A stretch of DNA of 64,000 nucleotides. Source: Augochlora pura (taxonomy: Eukaryota > Arthropoda > Insecta > Hymenoptera > Halictidae). Below the pieces are notes generated by a model. It saw only the letters and a program-made list of their open reading frames with translations, searched no databases and was not told the origin of the DNA. This document shows, piece by piece, positions 25,062-36,512 of the stretch. Location of the stretch: the NCBI RefSeq assembly GCF_028453695.1, contig NC_135773.1, positions 3,658,001-3,722,000 on the forward strand, in the 5' to 3' direction. Each line of letters begins with the position of its first letter. The first letter of the stretch is position 1. The translations under genes and the position numbers were made by a program.

Positions 25062-25490
25062 TTAGGCCTCCTCGTCCTCTTCCGGGGTGATTGTTACGTC
25101 TGAAACGGCAACCTCTGGCTCCACCGAGGCAGCCTCTTCTTCCTGGACGACACTGTCTTGACGAGGAGGGAGTTCATCCACCATCGAGATGAGACGGGGT
25201 GGAAGGACTTCCGTCTCATAGCGGAATTGATTTCTCAGGCATAAACGGAACGCGGTCGCTCGAGGACAACTCCAGCAATAAAGGACCGCCATCACGACCA
25301 GTATAACGGTGAGGGAAATAAACATGCGCCGGAAACCGCATCTTGATCGCACCACCGCTTTGACCGCCGGCTTGCACGCGGACAGAAAGCTCTTCGAGGA
25401 GAACTCGCACTCCGAGGACTGTCCGGACTGTGTCGTACCCGTCCCATTGACGTTGCATTCGCAGATCGACTTCGCCGCGAACGCACCCAT
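25062..25490 (-). CDS. Hypothetical single-pass membrane protein, 142 residues, no intron
   Basis: An ATG directly preceded by an in-frame TGA opens a GC-rich frame of 142 codons ending in TAA. Residues 1-50 are polar with several Cys (CEC at 10-12, SSECEF at 26-31). Residues 50-55 are basic (RCGFRR), followed by a hydrophobic stretch MFISLTVILVVMAVLYCW (56-73) that would span a membrane once. The C-terminal part (residues 74-142) starts basic and ends strongly acidic (EEDEEA). With no cleavable signal and positive charge before the segment, an N-in orientation is the simple guess. I do not recognise the family. It could also be the last exon of a longer gene, although the TGA just before the ATG argues against extension in this frame. 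The reverse strand is also open for 133 codons, which weakens the call. Confidence 0.55.
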   Translation of the reverse strand: MGAFAAKSICECNVNGTGTTQSGQSSECEFSSKSFLSACKPAVKAVVRSRCGFRRMFISLTVILVVMAVLYCWSCPRATAFRLCLRNQFRYETEVLPPRLISMVDELPPRQDSVVQEEEAASVEPEVAVSDVTITPEEDEEA

Positions 25491-27663
25491 TCACAATTTC
25501 GTAATTTTGAAGGTTAGCGGGCCGAAAACGTCTGCGCCGAACGTGTTCCCTGGCTTTCTGCTGTTCGCAGATCGTTCTGTGTCTCATACAGGGTGGTACC
25601 GTTTTCGAAACAAGATCCAGTCGGTATTGCATAATAATTTATTTTTCGATATTGATATCGACTTCATCGTTAGCATTGATAGACACGAATTCTTGTCGAT
25701 TTTGAAGTAAATGCAACGTTTTATTATGTAATAATCGATCAAAGTTTTATTCAGAAATGTTATTAATGCTATTAATAACTTCAGCTCATTTTTTAAATAA
25801 TTCATAATTTGTAATGTCGTGTTAAAAGCTCAATGATTTTTTTTTTTCAATTTTCTTGTCAGAGAATTTGTGTTAAATAGTTGTGCAGCAAATGTATGAA
25901 ATGAATCAGAATTTTATTTTCATAACTTTGCGAACAGTTTTTGTCTGTAAATTATTTCGACATTGTTGAATGTGTTTTTTAAGTTATTATCGTGACCCAT
26001 CGTGGCGTTAATAGGTTCATAGGTCATAGGTTTAATAGTAATCTATTGTAAATCTAATCGGAAATAATTCATTTCTATGCCCAACAATATTACAGCATTG
26101 CAATTAGTCCATTACAATCAACTATTCCCTAATCAAGAATATTGTCAATAATTGAAACTGCAATAAATTTATTCCTTTGATAAATTAGAGTCGAATAGTA
26201 TTAATAGATTATAATATAGTATAATATACCGTATGCACAGATAAATATCCATAAATAAAAATTATTGATCAGGACATCCAGGACCGATAATTCAAGACAT
26301 CCAGGATTCGCTTAGGATAATAATAAAAATTGCGTTGCTATTAATTTATTTTCCTAAAGTCAAAGTAAAAATTATATTACTATTAATTGATTTTTTTTTA
26401 ACGTTATAAGTTGCCATGAAATTCAGGACGATATCTCGCTTCCTGATTTCCTTGCGGTTCGAACAATCGCCGTTGCCATAAATGCATGAGCTCGACAATG
26501 CAATAATGAAATGCATAATATCCTGGATCTAATAACGAGACAGTATGGGTGTCCTATAGTGTTGTTTGCTGTCGGATAAATTACAGGGGACGATGGACGA
26601 GAGACAGGGAGAGACACGGATTCCTCTATCTGAAATTCAGAGGGTCCCCGACTGCACTGTGTTGCATCGTTTGCTGCCGACTTATATGACGACAGAATTT
26701 CTCGATTATGAACATAGTTGATGACTCCCTTACGGCTTACAGCTTATGCCTTCAACGTTCCCTAATATCACGGAGTGATTCAGATGTTTGCAGCCAACTG
26801 ATTGCGATTCAACAATCATTCCATATTGCGCATCGCTGCGAAGTATTATGCAGTTGGGCAGCTATAGTCTTCGGAATAGAGGTTAACCTATTGTCTCAAA
26901 TGATAGATATGAAATAGTCTATTTTATTTTGGGTAGCACTTAGATTTTTGACAAGGAAATATTATATTTATGAGATCATATTTTTAAAATAGTTCACAAG
27001 AAAATTATTCGCAATTAATTTTCTTTATTTTTAGTTATTTTAGGACATAATATTAATATATATGCCATGGCTGTATTTTTATTTCTTTCACGTGCTTTTA
27101 TAACAAAGATAAATGAGAGGTATAAATATAATTTTACACTATTTTTACCTTATCGAAAATTATTGAAAGAAACGATATATTTTTGTTTATTTTCTGTATT
27201 TCACAATATTTTAGAAAATTTTAATTTCGTGGGATTTTTCGTAAACATTATATTAAAAATATCGATATATATTTTATGCGCACCCATGTTAAGAATTATG
27301 AACAATGCGATTTTTTCCAGCGGTATCGTGATAAGGCAATAGATATTCCTTTTGTATAAAAGCGCGGTCGGTTTCGGGATCTCCTTAAATCTCTGGCCAT
27401 GGAACAGTCGTTCCCACCATATGACGGTCTCCTCCAATCCGAATATTTTTCATATGAATAATTTCCCCATACGTCCCCAAACTTTGACAGTAATCGCATA
27501 CGTCATCTTAGGAAGACCGTCCCGTATAAACTTCTTTCAATATTATTTTGGTGTGCCATGAATTCGTTTACGATCGCGCGATCACGTTTTATGGTAACCT
27601 TCGCACGAATCTCCAAACTTATTTCTCGAACACTGTGTAGAATACAAATCGACCGTTTTCAGT

Positions 27664-27975
27664 ATTGTTATAAAACATTATATACCTAGTAAAACACTGT
27701 ACTTAAACGAAGATAAATTTGATTGTAGCTTGGCACTGATTAATACCAAATGAACATTTCACAATTATCAAAATTATAGAGACACTCTCATGAGAAATTA
27801 ATTAACAAAATATTATATAATAAAATATTTATATCTAGTAAAATGCTATATACATACGCAAACATAACTTTGATTATAGCTTGACACCGAACTATACCAA
27901 ACGATCATTTCGAAATTATTAAAATTCTAAAGACACTCTTCTGAGAAATAAATTAATAAAATAAAATACTACAGA
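27664..27975. repeat. Tandem duplication of about 150 bp
   Basis: Two copies share blocks CTAGTAAAA, GATTGTAGCTTG/GATTATAGCTTG, ATACCAAA and AGACACTCT in the same order, about 149 bases apart. Confidence 0.75.
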
Positions 27976-29511
27976 CTCAACTACAATAAAAATTATAGAT
28001 CTAAATAAATCGTATCTTCTCACTGTTATAAGTATTTTACGCTCACTCTCGACGATTCCGCCTTTGATACTGGGAAAAACCCTGCAATAGTTTCGAGAAG
28101 TATGATCAACAACGTGGGTCGGAGTCTTCTTCTAGGTTCTCGTTTAACGCGCATTATCCGGGATACAGGAAAAACATTTAACCGATGGGAACCAACTGTT
28201 CCCCCTCGTGCACCGCTATTTTTACAGCTCGCTGTTTTGAAGTTCTCCGCGAAAGCACGGTGAAAATAGTTCCGTGGAACAGCAGCTTGCTTAACAGCCG
28301 TCAGCGATGTTGAATGACCGGGCCCGCCGAGCGAGTTAAGCGTCTCTTCCCTTTCTTTCCTCTTCTTTCGGTTTTCCGGTTGCCGTCCCTCGACTTACTC
28401 GAGAGGATCGCCCGCGCGACGAACGTGTCCCTGGTCGACGCATTATTTTAACCCTTCCGTTGCCCGGTGACGACCATAGTCGACGTCCGTGCGACTCGTA
28501 TGTACGAGTCCGATTATAACAGACATATAATAATATATAAATATGATTATAATAGTACTATTATTATACTATAATAATTTTTTAATTTTGAATACTCAAT
28601 TGACCCAAGATTTTATCAAAGTTTATTTAAAGGAATTGATCACTGATGTTTTATAATATTTTTTAAGGCATTGCTACTTTGCCAAGATTTTTCGATGTTT
28701 CTTTCGAATATTTACAACATTTTTAGAAATAATTTACAGTCGACTTTTATGTTATACTTTTTTTTATAAAAACCGTATTATAGTGTAATGGAATAGAAAA
28801 GGAAAAAAGCTGAAAAGAAGATAGTAAATTATAACATACGAAATATTAATGATCTATTTGACTGCTGCCATCTAAATGAAATTAAGAGAAATTGTAAAGT
28901 GAGAAAATCGTAAAAATGGAACAATAATCCTAATATTTAGAATTAAAATATATATAAGCCGCGCGCAAATTAGCCTTTACAGCGGCGCGGGAATAGCAAC
29001 AATAAGACAGTGGAATCGTAACCGCGGTTGCTCGAGCGATTATTGAGGCGGCACAATGCCGAATGGGTGCACACCTGAAACTTGGACGGTATCGCGAGCT
29101 ACGGGGCGTGTGCGCGCGGCGGTGTACCTTTTGAACTGCGAATAGCGTTTTCGCCGGCATTAATCAAACACAGAGCTCGCATCCAATTAAACGCTTTTAC
29201 GTGCTACTTTGCCGAGCAAGCATTCCTAAACGATCGCGTACCGGGTGCAGGTGAAATCAAAGTGGCGGTTCCCGCCGACTTTACGCGTTTCACGTGTGTC
29301 GTATGTATATCGGCGCCGACCGGTCACCGTAACGAAAGCGCCGAAGCTACGCCGCGGAGCCCGGCGTTGCATGCTTAATCAGACAACGAGCGGCGGACAG
29401 TGCTTTATGCGTTCCTCCATTTGCGGATTTCCGCTTAATAAGCCCATCTGTATGCAGAAGTATACTATCTTAGACCGCGCAGGCGCTTCCCGCATTGTTA
29501 CGGGGATTCTT

Positions 29512-29541
29512 TCTTCTTCTTCTTCTTCTTCTTCTTCTTCC
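29512..29541. repeat. TTC/GAA trinucleotide microsatellite
   Basis: About ten TTC units in a row within a pyrimidine-rich tract that continues to about 29570. Confidence 0.9.
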
Positions 29542-29814
29542 TCTTTCTCTCTTTCTTTCTTTTTTCCCCTGCAATCTTGGCTGACCACCGCACGCTCGGT
29601 TTAATCCGCGCGACACTTTACCCTCGCGCGAGCTCGTTGTCGTTAACGCGCCTGGGATTGATAGCGAAATGTAGCAAGGAAGTCCGTGACCTTTTCATTA
29701 AATTTACTTTGATGTAATTTACTGTTTCGAGACGATTTGAAGTTTAAGAGTATGCTTGTTAACTATTAAATTACCGAGCTACGATGAATTTCCCATAGTC
29801 TCTATGTAATAAGA

Positions 29815-30040
29815 TAAAAATAACAATAAATCGAGTTAGATAAAAATAAAAATCAATCAAGTTAGATAAAAATAAAAATCAATCAAGTTAGATAGAATTA
29901 AAAATAAATCGAATTAGCTAAAAATAAATATAGATCAAATAATATAAAACAAAAATAACTCAAATTAAGTGAAATGAAAATAAATTAAATTATACTAAAA
30001 TAAAAGTAAATCAAATTATATAAACTAGAAATAAATAAAA
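29815..30040. repeat. About 31-bp AT-rich tandem repeat
   Basis: Units of the type AAATCAATCAAGTTAGATAA recur roughly seven times, increasingly diverged towards the right. Confidence 0.65.
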
Positions 30041-30328
30041 ATTAGTCGCCGCGTAGCGTCGAATTTAGGAGCGAGTCACCCCGTAATTCCCGTCGATTCG
30101 CAAAACGGATTTCGCGAGCGTCCCGAAACTCCGAATCCGCGCGCGGGCGGAAACAAAAATACATTTCTCACGCGTGCCGGGCATCCAACTTCCTCCCGAT
30201 CTTTATCCGCGTGCTAAAAATTCAGCCGGCCAACGTCCGCGTATTATTCGATTCCGCTCGGAGACGTAACGATTCCAAAAGAATTCTGTAAACGAACGAG
30301 AAAATGAAATTTTCGTTCTCCCAGCGGG

Positions 30329-30329
<1 letters not shown>

Positions 30330-30368
<39 letters not shown>
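30330..30368. repeat. GT dinucleotide microsatellite
   Basis: Nineteen GT units without interruption in a CpG-rich region. Confidence 0.95.
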
Positions 30369-30369
<1 letters not shown>

Positions 30370-31602
30370 CACGTGGCGGAGAAGTATCGGGGGCTACTTT
30401 CTCGGCGACCGGGCCGGCCCCCGCGCATTGTAAGAGACTTAACTTCGGTTTACACGGTGGAACGGACGTGTTCCGTCCCGGCAACAAAAGAGAACGCGCG
30501 GCGAGAACTCTTTGAGGGATCCTCCCGGAGGAAGCGACGGACCGGCGAAGGAATGTGTTTCGCTCGTATCGGCGCGCTGTATTTCCCGCCGTATTTTCGG
30601 GCTGATCTCGGAAGCTTATTGGACGGATCAAAATTTGTGGAGACGGGATTCAATTGTGCCGCTGTTGATGTCGGCTCGGTAGAGAGTTGAAAAACTGATA
30701 TTGTCGAAGGATTGTTGTATTAATTATTGTATCGCGGTTGGTAGGATTTGAGGGATTTGAACTAATCCCGACCAAGTAAAATATAACATTACGCATCGGG
30801 CGCGCGAATTTTGACACGAGATCACTTGGGCCGGAAACAGATTATCTCGATGGCAACATCGCGAAAACAAGAGCGCGGCCATTATCGAAAGGCGATTACG
30901 AAATTTGGCGGGGGCTCCGAGGCAACGCGGTATACTTGGAGAGTTCGCGCGAAATCTGACGAGTGTGACGCGAATTTTAATCGACCGTCGAGAGGGGGTG
31001 GACGAGGGGGGAGGGTGGCGATAGTTCTCGACCACCGAAACGCCGGCTTTCGTATTCCGCGCGCGGCTTAATCGATAAATTATCGAGAAATTCATGAAAC
31101 CCCCCCGGATGGTTTTTCAATTCGCGTAATTCACCGATTGCCGCGACGGCGCCGCCCCCGGAATACATAAAAACCGGTCGCCGCGTGCACGCAGCCGAAC
31201 GCGCGCGCGCGCGCTCGCGTTTATCTTTCATTTAACGCACCCTTTCACCCCCCACCCCCTCCCTCTACGCAACAACAGTTTGCGCGAATAAAATATTGAA
31301 AATCCCGCAATCGCGTCCTTTTATCGTCGCAACTTGCTCGCGCGCGCGCGCGCGCGCGCTCTTGTAACATCGATCAACCGGCCGGCGCGCGCGGGCTGAT
31401 TGTGTCGTTTGCAACCCGCAGATAAATCGCAGACGTGACATTGTTGATAGATTTTAGGGGAATCGCGGTCCGGTTTGTTTCATTGTTTCGTCCGTGGTAC
31501 GTGTAAAAGATCATGCCGGCGAATTTGGTGAAAATTATTTGCTTTTATTTTATTTTGATATCGCGGATGCGCGGACCATCTTTCTAATTTTATTTAATTC
31601 TA

Positions 31603-32763
31603 TTGGGTTGGCGCATATGAAATGTCGGATTTTTAAGCGAGTATATAAAACTGCATATCTTTTTTCAAAAGCTATTAATTTAATCAAAATGTGCCCCATT
31701 TGTTTCAATACACTTTTCCCAACGCGACTTTAATTCATAAATGTCTGTCTTCAAGAAATTCTGATTTTTTGGATCAATAAACTGTAGTATGGTATTTTTC
31801 AGACTGTCTCCATTTACATACTGTTTAGCCCACAAAACTACGCATTCGTCGTACAAAACAATTGCGAAATTAAATGAAGTAAAATATAAAATTTTATAAA
31901 ATATAGATCTTTCGCCAAGCGACTTTCGCTATTTTAAACATTTGGGACAGTTTTTACGGGCTAAATAGTATATAGTGTTCGTACAGGATAAATAGTATGT
32001 ATATAGTATTCATATGCACCAACCTAATAAAATGCACTTTATCGCATAAGATAGAAATACTATAAGCCAGAAGATTTATTTCAGATTTCCAGTGGAAGTG
32101 GCTTCGGACGGCGGCGCTCGACGGGCGAGCGTCGCTGTGGACGACGGGTATTGGAGCGCGCAGTATTTTGGGCGGATATATCCGCCAGCGGTCCGCAGCG
32201 GTAAACACGCTTGGGCGGATATATCCGCCAGCCGTCCGCCAGGGTCTCTAACGTCCGAGAGGTAGAGGGGAAGTTACGAAAATGCGGTAAAATGCGAGCG
32301 CAGAGCTGGTCAACATGCTTCGCGCGGTTTGTAATGGAACAGCCACGCGCCGAGGGCGAACCTATTGGCAACGTAGGAGAGCTGACGTCAGAGACGAAAA
32401 ACTCAAGTGTTTACGTTTTTCATGCTGGAGTTCGTTCTATTTCTCTTAATCCCGACATTATTTATGACAGGTCGCTGTCACATTCCTGAGCCGAACAACG
32501 TATAATGACAACACTGTCCTAAAACTGCTCAATATCCGCCCGAGTTTTGACGGGCTAAATAGTATATAAATGAAGACACTTTGAAATATTCCATATCAGA
32601 GTTTATTAATTCTAAAGATCAGAATTTGTTTAAGACAGGCATTTCTGTATTGATATCTTGTTGAAAAGGTTGAATATATTAATTAAATCAACAGATTTTG
32701 AAAAAGGATATACAGTTTTATATATTTACGTAAACATCCGACATTTCATATGCACCAACCTAA
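31603..32763. mobile_element. Mariner-derived inverted structure with a GC-rich core
   Basis: The outer ends are mariner-type: TTGGGTTGGCGCATATGAAA at the left and, on the other strand, TTAGGTTGGTGCATATGAAA at the right, both next to a TA. A third end facing the same way as the right one stops at 32027. Between 31640 and 31860 the minus strand reads a transposase C-terminal tail (AKQYVNGDSLKNT, then ELKSRWEKCIETNG). The right arm (about 32540-32763) is an inverted, diverged copy of the same 3' end, so this is not a simple transposase gene. Several stops and deletions show it is inactive. The core, about 32080-32400, is GC-rich and unrelated to mariner. Confidence 0.8.
32171..32229. repeat. 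Two identical 16-bp palindromes inside a 43-bp-spaced repeat
   Basis: GGCGGATATATCCGCC occurs at 32171-32186 and 32214-32229, each within a longer direct repeat of about 32 bases. The sequence is a perfect palindrome and could be a protein binding site or a short cruciform. Confidence 0.9.
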
Positions 32764-32813
32764 TATCTTGTATCTTTAATTCTATCTTTTATTTGTGGAT
32801 GTGAAGAAGATAT

Positions 32814-33524
32814 TAGAGGTGCGGGTATCGACATCGTTTTCGATAAATATATCGATAATGTCGATACGTTACCGATGGTTTAATATATCTATGACATCGT
32901 TAAGGTGAACGGAAGCTCCGAAGCTTTGGTGGACGATGAATTTATTGTTTAACGTTGGAACTGAGGTCCAGGTACTCGAAGTGATTAGTTTCTAAATAAC
33001 AAGATTGCATTTGTCAGGTCTTCGATTAATTGTTATAACAAAAGATTACTGCCTGATGATCGTAGTAATTTGGAAATAAGAAATTGCATATCCGCCATTT
33101 TGATGAGTATGGTAGTTCTAGAATCAATTAAACGTTTCCACTTCTATTTGTACTGATTACAGGTGCTCTTATTTTTGTTCACATTTATTACCTAAGCTAA
33201 AGTGATACCTAAACACTAACAAAAAAATTAAAAATCGAGCATTCTTATTTGCTTTCCGTCATTGCAAAATTTAAAGAAAACAACATTTAGTTCAGTTTCA
33301 AAAATGTTACTGTATTTGAATAAGTATTAGAGCATTTTTGCGGGCCACCGTACGCACGTTCACAACATAACATTCGCAATTTACAGTAAGTAAAATACGC
33401 GTCACGATAAAACTCTACGATCGGTCTCTCCATTTGCCTTAACGATATTTTAACGATATTATCGATATATCGTTAGCTATGAAAATGATATCGATGCAAT
33501 ATCGGTAATCGATAGTCGCATCTA
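32814..33524. mobile_element. Possible hAT-like non-autonomous element
   Basis: The left end (TAGAGGTGCGGGTATCGA) and the inverted right end (TAGATGCGACTATCGAT) match imperfectly. Both are followed inwards by ATCGATAT-rich sequence with several TATCGATA-type palindromes. The 711-bp interior has no open frame. No clean target duplication is visible, so the boundary and class are tentative. Confidence 0.45.
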
Positions 33525-35121
33525 TTGGAAAGCGCGCGTAATAAGAATAAATTCTTTAATGGTAAATACGTTCGGTAATCACGTTTACGAAATCAAAAAT
33601 CGTTCGTAATATTGTAAAATCGGCGAAGTATTTTCAGCCTTAAAGAATCGTCGCGCATAGGAAATAACAGCGTCGCGAATAAATGTAATTATGTTAACGG
33701 AACGTTCATTTTTCAAATAAACGCACGGCATCTGCATTTAAACCGAACGGGCGTGCTTAATCTAAACGAGATCTGCGGACAAAGCAGGGCATTATTAAAA
33801 AGTGGCATATTGCGTCGGAGGGGGGGATTGTGATACGGGCCCCGTGTAGAACGAAAATTACTCGTTGTCGTTGGGGGGGTCACCGCTGGATGCGAGCCGG
33901 ATAGATGAGCCAATTAAGAATTCCGTACCGACGGCAAATTGTTTATCGGTTTATTTCGATCATTACCGGCGTTAATCGAAAATTTCCGAAAGACGGCGCC
34001 GTGCCGCCCCCCCACCCCGGCGAAATCGAGTTCCCGAATATCTCATCTATCGCCGAGCATCCGACGGGATATCCTGGATAATTTTCTTTTGCCCGGGTGT
34101 CTCAGTTACCCCGGGGAAGATCAATAGCTCTAGGCCACGGCTACCCAACAAATGTTCTTGGGAACATTTAGCCCCCCCCCCCTCCCTCCCTCGGCCGTGT
34201 ACAGGGCGTAAAAAAATGTTCGGTCGTCAGCAAACGACTTCGCTGTTTACGATCGGCGAACTTCCGCCGGAGGAAACTTCCACCGCGAAATTCGTCTCCA
34301 TCTTAAAATTCGAATGTAGCTGTTCGACACGTTTGCCGGCATCACGCGCGTGTCGCCCAGGTCGTTGTTTGGATGGAGATGGTCTAGGTTATGTGAAATC
34401 CATCTTTCGCGCATTGTGAATAAATATTCGATCGCGCCGAGAATACGCTTTTCTTGAATCTCTGCTCGTCGAATTAGCGACGATATATAATCGCTCTAAC
34501 TATTTACTTATTATAATTATACTAATAGTACTTACTAATAGTATTTATTTAATATATTTACTAGTGTATGAATTACACTAATGGTATTTACTGATATATT
34601 TACTAGTATATAAATTATATTAATAGTATTTACTAATATATTTACTAATATATAGATGGCACTAATAGTATTTACTAATATATTTACTAGACTATATAAT
34701 TGTATTTACATCGATGCCGCCAAAACTCTTGTCACGTCGACCCCTCACGAACCACTGAAAACTTCACTCACATCCAACGAACGTAACTGATCTCGCGAAC
34801 GAAACAAACGACCCTGATTTTTCTTTATTAAATTTAACTATGCGTCCAGTATCCAATCACTATGGAACCACACGGCGCATACAGCGGGCTCGTCAATTCG
34901 TGTAACCGGCGAACGTGTTAAATCGCTTCGCGTTGGTACGCACAATAAAATTGAGCAATACAGGTCAGCCTCGAATAAAATCGTGCATCATCGACGAATA
35001 GTACAGCCGCGTTTACGTTACGAGTTCAATAATTGTTTGAACAATGTTGTTTTATCCTGCGTTATATTGGAGTCGATGGAATTGTGGAAGCGCGCGGAGA
35101 ATGAGAATCGAAATACTACAT

Positions 35122-35152
<31 letters not shown>

Positions 35153-35644
35153 GAGAGAGAGAGGAGAATTAAATATACAGCTCCGCTCGCATTTGCGGCT
35201 GTGCACGAATCGTCGGCCGTTGACAAAAATGCGGCGAAGTCATCGATTATTTCGAAAAACAGGTATTTTGTTGCCGGACGTATTTTCATTTGCTTCTTGC
35301 TTCGTTCCGGTGGCTGTTTCCGTTCTCGTTCGGCCGATCGGCGTAAATCAGATGCACGCGGATTTTAAAATTGCAACGGTACCTGTATACGAATAAGGTA
35401 TAATTGTATTAATATATTCTTTTTACAATGAGAATTTTCTTTCTCGCTTTCTCTATTTTAGAAAATAAATTATTCCGTAACTATTAAAATAGATATAAGA
35501 AATAAATTATGTCGTAACTATTGAAATAAATATAAAATATAAGTTATTGGGTAATTATTAAATTAAATATAAAAAATAAATTATTCGGCTTTAGACTAAT
35601 AAAAGTCAAGTTCATATTTTTATACAAGAAGTATACTCTTCCAT
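33525..35644. other. Non-coding DNA with microsatellites
   Basis: CpG-rich patches (33770-34420) alternate with AT-rich DNA. A C run lies at about 34171-34180 and a GA run at 35121-35162. A tandem repeat of about 45 bp (ACTAATAGTATTTACTAATA type) spans roughly 34500-34700. No exon seen. Confidence 0.5.
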
Positions 35645-35860
35645 TTAACCCCTCTTGCACTATAATAACGAGTCAAACTGGTGACAAATATTTCATGCAA
35701 GATCTACCAAATACACGAATATTATTAATTTATTTTAAATCGAAATCAAATTTGACTCTTCTGTTATTAAAGTCTATAAACGAAAGTAACTAAAGATGAT
35801 AGAAGAAACGAAAATTGTTTGGTCCTGTTAAGGGAAATATTGAGGATGAATAGGGGTTAA
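35645..35860. mobile_element. TTAA-flanked piggyBac-like MITE
   Basis: TTAA (35645-35648) followed by CCCCTCTTGCACTATAATAA opens the element; GGGG followed by TTAA (35857-35860) closes it, giving 208 bp inside. The interior has a block (AAATCGAAATCAAATTTGA) shared with the element at 48231-48639. No reading frame. Confidence 0.65.
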
Positions 35861-36478
35861 TCAACGCAGTGAAAAGGCAACGTATATCAAAGGGTTAAGA
35901 AAATTGTAATAACAGTATAAATAAATATACTACTCACTATACATCGTCAAACCACGAAACTTTTATACTAAAAAATTCATGATCGAATGCATATTTTAAT
36001 AGCTACACGAAACCTTAAACATAACCTTAAACATAACCTTAAACCTTGCACAAACCACCCTATACGTAAGACGCTGCAAACAATTCTTGTTTCGCCTAAA
36101 AATCGTCGATTCGCTCGAAAGGCGTCGTTCACGTGGTCGACCACCCCTACCGCGAAATTAATCGAAGGCGCCGCGTTCCTAAATCACCGCACCGGCGTGC
36201 GCGTAACAGATTAAAGAAGCGCGTAGAAAAATGCCCCGCAGTATCCCTCGGGCAACGAGCCGATCGACCAGTTCCGCATGGGATCGCGGGAGACAACGGA
36301 CGGCTGCCACTCACCTCGCGGACAATTGATGCGTTAACAGTCAATTATTCTTGGCACGTGTCACGCCACGGATCGATCCCTCCCCCCCCCCACGCCCCGT
36401 TATGCTCTCTTTTTCTCCACAGCGTTTTGCGTTCCGTTTCTCCCACTTTTTCGTCTCTCGCGGCGGACGATCGCGCGC

Positions 36479-36512
<34 letters not shown>

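Larger units (their letters stand above)
25491..31602. other. Intergenic or intronic DNA with no convincing exon
   Basis: Mostly AT-rich with CpG-rich islands at about 28290-28500, 29050-29380 and 30050-31450. The islands contain CG runs (31199-31217 and about 31338-31361). At 28448 a TTAA followed by CCCTTCCGTTGCCCGG looks like a left end of the TTAA elements, with an 18-bp palindrome at 28493-28510, but no right end was found. Confidence 0.45.

Noticed and set aside
27067..27342. 91-codon hydrophobic plus-strand frame
   Set aside because: Phe/Ile/Leu-rich translation typical of random AT-rich DNA; no start context or conservation evidence.
36011..36046. ACCTTAAACATA repeats as possible telomere-like DNA
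   Set aside because: Only three units and not the insect TTAGG unit; better described as a short local repeat.
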